From an uncultured Anaerolineae bacterium (GTDB lineage: Bacteria; Chloroflexota; Anaerolineae; Aggregatilineales; Phototrophicaceae): a stretch of 64,000 nt of DNA. Both the position numbers and the translations under genes were made by a program. Positions 61,291 through 64,000 of this stretch are shown piece after piece. The DNA lies in contig CALKJO010000008.1 in assembly GCA_937995825.1 (NCBI GenBank), forward strand, positions 62,001-126,000, in the 5' to 3' direction. The first letter of the stretch is position 1. Each line of letters starts with the position of its first letter. A model generated the notes under the pieces. The model was not told the origin of the DNA, did not search any database, and saw nothing but the letters and a program-made list of their open reading frames with translations.

Positions 61291-62358
61291 CTATTCGGAC
61301 ACCAGCTCCATGAACCGCCGCCCTGCAGATGCGAATGCCGCCCACTGTCCCAGCTCGAACTCGATCCACACGTCCCCCCCGTCAATGCTCAGCACATCGA
61401 TCATATCAGCGGCGCGCAGTTCCCCGATCTTGTCGTAGTTGATGTCTGCGCCGCTGCGGACATTGACCAGCGCCGCTGTCACCCGCGCGCGCGGCGGGCT
61501 GCCCGCCTGCCATTCCATGAAGCGCGCTTGATTGAACGAGTATGCCGCCCACTGTCCTGGCTCGAACTCGATCCACGCGCTCTTGCCGCCGATGTTCCTG
61601 ATCTCGATCAGATCGCCGCGAAGCAGATCACCGATGTCCTCCGAGGTCACATCCGGCGCTTTGCGGACATTGATCATCGACGCCGTGACGCGGGCGCGCA
61701 GCAATTTCGGCTTCGGGATTTCCACCGGCTGATCGCCCGCCGCATACTTGAGCAAATCGAGCAGCGTCCCGTCGAACCAGTTCAGGTCGCAGTTGTTGCG
61801 GACACCGGGGACACTCCCGCGCTCGCTGTACTGCCAGAACTGCCAGTCCGTCCAGCCCATTGGCATCTTCGGCGCGGTCACGCCGTAATGCGCGATCCAT
61901 AAGTCATATTTGCCCCATTCAGCGGAGGGGATGATCTTGTCATTCCAGAACCATGACCCCGTGTAGATGATCGGGCTGCGCTGTCCGCGCCCTTCAAGGG
62001 CATGGATCGCTTCGCGCACGCACGCGGTGATCGCCGCTGGCGGCTGCGGCTTGCCGACATCGCTCCCATCCAGCTCGACATCCAGCGCCAGCGGCAGATC
62101 GGGCTTGCGCTCGCCCAGCGTTGCCAGAAAGTGATCCATCTGCTCGACGCCGCGCCATTCCGGTCGGATCAGATGATAGACCCCGACTAACAGCCCGTTA
62201 TCGCGCGCCTGCCGAAAGTTGGTCGAAAAGCGCGAGTCCACCCCACCGCGCCCCATGCTCGACCGAATAAAAGCGAATCTTTGTCCCGATGCAGCGACCT
62301 GACTCCAGTCGATCACACCCTGATTCGATGACACATCGATTCCCGGCACAGCAGCCAT
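61291..62358 (-). CDS. GH25 lysozyme with two bacterial SH3-type domains
   Basis: Residues 1-200 form a GH25 barrel: PGIDVSSNQGVIDWSQVAAS (catalytic Asp), LPLALDVELDGSDVGKP (catalytic Asp-Glu), and IIYTGSWFWNDKII. Then come two SH3-like repeats: ARVTASMINVRKAPDVTSED and ARVTAALVNVRSGADINYDK, each ending in a conserved WIEFE(P/L)GQWAA box. GH25 enzymes cleave MurNAc-GlcNAc bonds in peptidoglycan, and SH3 domains hold the wall. No signal peptide is visible, so export must be by another route or the enzyme acts after lysis. No phage genes accompany it. Confidence 0.92.
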   Translation of the reverse strand: MAAVPGIDVSSNQGVIDWSQVAASGQRFAFIRSSMGRGGVDSRFSTNFRQARDNGLLVGVYHLIRPEWRGVEQMDHFLATLGERKPDLPLALDVELDGSDVGKPQPPAAITACVREAIHALEGRGQRSPIIYTGSWFWNDKIIPSAEWGKYDLWIAHYGVTAPKMPMGWTDWQFWQYSERGSVPGVRNNCDLNWFDGTLLDLLKYAAGDQPVEIPKPKLLRARVTASMINVRKAPDVTSEDIGDLLRGDLIEIRNIGGKSAWIEFEPGQWAAYSFNQARFMEWQAGSPPRARVTAALVNVRSGADINYDKIGELRAADMIDVLSIDGGDVWIEFELGQWAAFASAGRRFMELVSE

Positions 62359-62398
62359 CGGTCACGCTCCCCAAATACAAATCAGTCTAACTCTGATT

Positions 62399-63202
62399 CT
62401 AATTCAGATCGCCAGATCGCGCTTGACGCCGCTGCCGCGCCCCTTCAAACAGCAGCACCGCCGCCGCCGCCGCTGCGTTGAGCGACTCGGTGGCTGCCGC
62501 CATCGGGATGAAGACGCGCCGGCTCGCGACCGACTGCGCCGAGTCGCTGGCGCCGTGCGCCTCCGAACTGACGATCAGCGCGTGCGGCTGCGTCCAGTCC
62601 ACCGCGTCATAGGCGAAGTCGCCGTCCATGTCCGCCAGCCAGACCGTCAGCGGCGCGCACGCCGTCTGAATGTCGTCCCACGTCCGCTCCGCCAGCGGGA
62701 CGCGAAAATGCGCGCCCATGCCTGCCCGCAGTGCCTTCGGATTGTAGGGATCGACGCAGTCCGGTGACAGCAGCACCCCCTCAACGCCCGCCGCCGCCGC
62801 CGTCCGCAGAAGCGCGCCAAGATTGCCCGGATCGCGCACACCATCCGCGATCAGCAGCCGCGTTAGCGCCGTCGGGAAGGGGCGCTCCGGCATCGGAAAC
62901 ACGCCGACCGCGCCCTGCGGCGTCTCGGTCTCGCAGATCAGGCGCATGATCTCCGGCGCAGTGGGCAGAAGCGTGAGGGTAGATGGGCTGCGCAGTGCGC
63001 TGAGATCGAAGGCTGGCAGATGGAGGATAAAATCGGGGGCGAATCCCTGCGCCAGCGCATCATTGATCAGTCGGACGCCCTCCAGTGCGATCCGGCGGTG
63101 TTTGCGGCGCGCTTTGACCTGGGTTTGCAGCGCATGCGCAAGCTTGACGCGCTCATTCTGCAGGGAAGTGATCAAGGCAGTAGCAAGAGTGGGAGCGGGC
63201 AA
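62399..63202 (-). CDS. TrmH/SpoU-family RNA 2'-O-methyltransferase
   Basis: The 267-residue SPOUT enzyme has an N-terminal substrate domain (SLQNERVKLAHALQTQVKAR, RRIALEGVRLINDALAQG) and the knotted SAM domain: LLIADGVRDPGNLGALLRTA, PDCVDPYNPKALRAGMGAHF, LIVSSEAHGASD, and VFIPMAAATESLNAAAAAAV. It methylates a ribose in rRNA or tRNA. Start is TTG, with a second TTG nine codons later as an alternative. It follows rplT in the infC-rpmI-rplT run, where an RNA methyltransferase is a common neighbour. Confidence 0.9.
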   Translation of the reverse strand: MPAPTLATALITSLQNERVKLAHALQTQVKARRKHRRIALEGVRLINDALAQGFAPDFILHLPAFDLSALRSPSTLTLLPTAPEIMRLICETETPQGAVGVFPMPERPFPTALTRLLIADGVRDPGNLGALLRTAAAAGVEGVLLSPDCVDPYNPKALRAGMGAHFRVPLAERTWDDIQTACAPLTVWLADMDGDFAYDAVDWTQPHALIVSSEAHGASDSAQSVASRRVFIPMAAATESLNAAAAAAVLLFEGARQRRQARSGDLN

Positions 63203-63229
63203 TGCTGTTGAACGTCCGCCCCCGTCAAT

Positions 63230-63586
63230 TTAGCGGAGATACTGCGCGCTGAGCGCCGCGATCTTGGTGAATGTCCCCGGATCGCGCACAGCGATGTCCG
63301 CCAGCACCTTGCGATCCAGCTCGACGCCGGCTTTCTTCAAGCCGTAGATCAAACGACTGTAGCTCAGCCCGTTCTGACGCGCCCCCGCATTGACGCGCGC
63401 GATCCACAGCCGACGCATATCGCCTCGGCGTGCGCGGCGGTCGCGGTACGAATAGAACAGACTTTTGAGCATCGCCTCATTCGAACGGCGGAACAGGCGT
63501 CCGCGCGTCCCCCACTGCCCCGCTGTCAGCTTGAGGACTTTTTTATGGCGGCGGCGGCGGGTATACCCGGTTTTGACACGTGCCAT
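63230..63586 (-). CDS. rplT: 50S ribosomal protein L20
   Basis: The 118-residue protein starts [20 protein letters not shown], the invariant L20 beginning. It continues with [40 protein letters not shown] and a C-terminal helix ending AALSAQYLR. It binds 23S rRNA early in large-subunit assembly and can repress its own operon. ATG at 63586 is chosen; the track start four codons earlier is not family-like. AGGAG stands eleven bases before it. Confidence 0.97.
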   Translation of the reverse strand: MARVKTGYTRRRRHKKVLKLTAGQWGTRGRLFRRSNEAMLKSLFYSYRDRRARRGDMRRLWIARVNAGARQNGLSYSRLIYGLKKAGVELDRKVLADIAVRDPGTFTKIAALSAQYLR

Positions 63587-63613
63587 GTGTTCACTCACTC
63601 CTGAAAGACATGA

Positions 63614-63641
63614 TTCAGGGCATGGCGCGCCATGCCCCGAA
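63614..63641 (-). promoter_or_regulatory. Hairpin between rpmI and rplT
   Basis: GGGCATGGCGCGCCATGCCC (63618-63637) is a perfect 20-base palindrome, extended by TTC/GAA across one mismatch. It lies in the 81-base gap between the L35 and L20 genes. It could be a regulatory fold in the ribosomal message or a weak terminator; there is no U tract. Confidence 0.5.
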
Positions 63642-63667
63642 CGAAAGACTGCTGATAAACGCCGCGT

Positions 63668-63904
63668 TTAGACCGGCGGATTGGACTTATACAGCTTCAG
63701 ATAGGGCGCAAGCCGCATGATACGCCGGCGCGTTTGCGGTCCCGCCACCACGATCATCTTGTCGAGCGCCTGCTTAGCGCGGGTCGAGCGGCGACGGCGA
63801 AAATGAGTCTTGCCGCCCTTCGTTCGCACGATCTTGCCCGTCCCAGTCATACGAAAGCGCTTCGCGGTCGACTTATGGGTTTTGATTTTGTATTTCTTGC
63901 CCAC
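63668..63904 (-). CDS. rpmI: 50S ribosomal protein L35
   Basis: The 78-residue basic protein begins MGKKYKIKTHKSTAKRFRMT and continues TGTGKIVRTKGGKTHFRRRR, the L35 signature, then a C-terminal LAPYLKLYKSNPPV. It is slightly longer than the usual 64-66 residues because of the added C-terminal piece. Start is GTG with GGAG seven bases upstream. It lies 12 bases behind infC, the classical arrangement. Confidence 0.96.
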   Translation of the reverse strand: MGKKYKIKTHKSTAKRFRMTGTGKIVRTKGGKTHFRRRRSTRAKQALDKMIVVAGPQTRRRIMRLAPYLKLYKSNPPV

Positions 63905-63916
63905 GCTTGATCTCCG

Positions 63917-64000
63917 TTACTTCTTCTTCTCACCCGCAGGAGCCAGCACCATCAGCATCGTCGAGCCTTCCATGTTCGGCGCTTGTTCGATGACCGCCAG
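63917..64000 (-). CDS. infC: Translation initiation factor IF-3, C-terminal end (runs off the window)
   Basis: The last 27 codons and TAA stop are present at the window edge, not in the ORF track. The product ends EQAPNMEGSTMLMVLAPAGE followed by KKK, which matches the C-terminus of IF-3 (usually E-P-K-M-E-G-R-x-M-x-M-V-L-A-P). IF-3 controls start codon selection and subunit joining. It is the first gene of the infC-rpmI-rplT unit, so most of the protein lies outside the window. Confidence 0.85.
   Translation of the reverse strand: MAVIEQAPNMEGSTMLMVLAPAGEKKK

Overview
The window is a GC-rich bacterial chromosome segment, tightly packed with ordinary metabolic, envelope and information genes on both strands. 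No phage, insertion sequence, CRISPR array, rRNA or tRNA gene was seen. Several traits point to Chloroflexota, probably an Anaerolineae-like lineage: secreted Pro/Thr-rich proteins, FAS1-containing proteins, a branched-chain-type E1/E2 dehydrogenase and an ARMT1/DUF89 protein. This placement is an inference from gene content, not a phylogeny. TTG and GTG starts are common, and many adjacent genes overlap by 1-13 bases, so operons are compact.

Layout. 1-2375 (minus): two GT-C type membrane glycosyltransferases and a membrane-anchored helix-hairpin-helix protein. 2539-3231: RraA-like aldolase-fold protein. 3234-5104 (minus): FixH-like lipoprotein followed by a CcoG/NapH-like polyferredoxin. 5222-9525 (minus): a cell-wall/division block murD-ftsW-murG-cvpA. 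9530-11656: an intact Gfo/Idh/MocA oxidoreductase beside the remains of a sugar ABC importer (MalG with an internal deletion, the last ~45 residues of a MalF) and the C-terminal stub of another Gfo/Idh protein. 11663-18571: glycerophosphodiesterase, triple-PDZ protein, nuclease/phosphatase-fold membrane protein, msrA, M20 peptidase and a lipoprotein.

18775-27000: a small membrane protein, ArsR regulator, OmpR/HK two-component pair, a PspA / coiled-coil membrane protein / secreted beta-propeller operon, and a receiver-kinase hybrid, together suggesting envelope sensing. 27100-32645: ARMT1-like protein, surE, a ParB-fold protein, mscL and dhaK-dhaL. 32759-38942: aldo/keto reductase, then an apparent operon of sugar-type ABC importer (binding protein, ATPase, permease) ending in a methylthioribose-kinase-like gene. 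39024-46340: GDP-fucose synthase, class I FBP aldolase, then SDR (PTR1/FolM-like)-sulfatase-like-folC, a TPR protein and pdxT. 46439-49124: an extremely acidic Asp-repeat protein overlapping a secreted propeller protein, then two surface proteins.

49335-54216: a phosphate-import operon pstS-pstC-pstA-pstB in which PstS carries an N-terminal FAS1 domain and PstA has a long extracytoplasmic insert. 54271-57830 (minus): MacB/FtsX-type ABC exporter. 57916-61213 (minus): E1alpha-E1beta-E2 of a 2-oxo acid dehydrogenase, without E3. 61291-62358: GH25 lysozyme with SH3 domains. 62399-64000 (minus): infC-rpmI-rplT-TrmH/SpoU methyltransferase.

The items most worth following up are the FAS1-PstS fusion, the putative methylthioribose importer-kinase operon, the Asp-repeat protein, the PspA operon and the partly deleted sugar-transport locus. 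Functional calls rest on reading motifs by eye; no database search was run.
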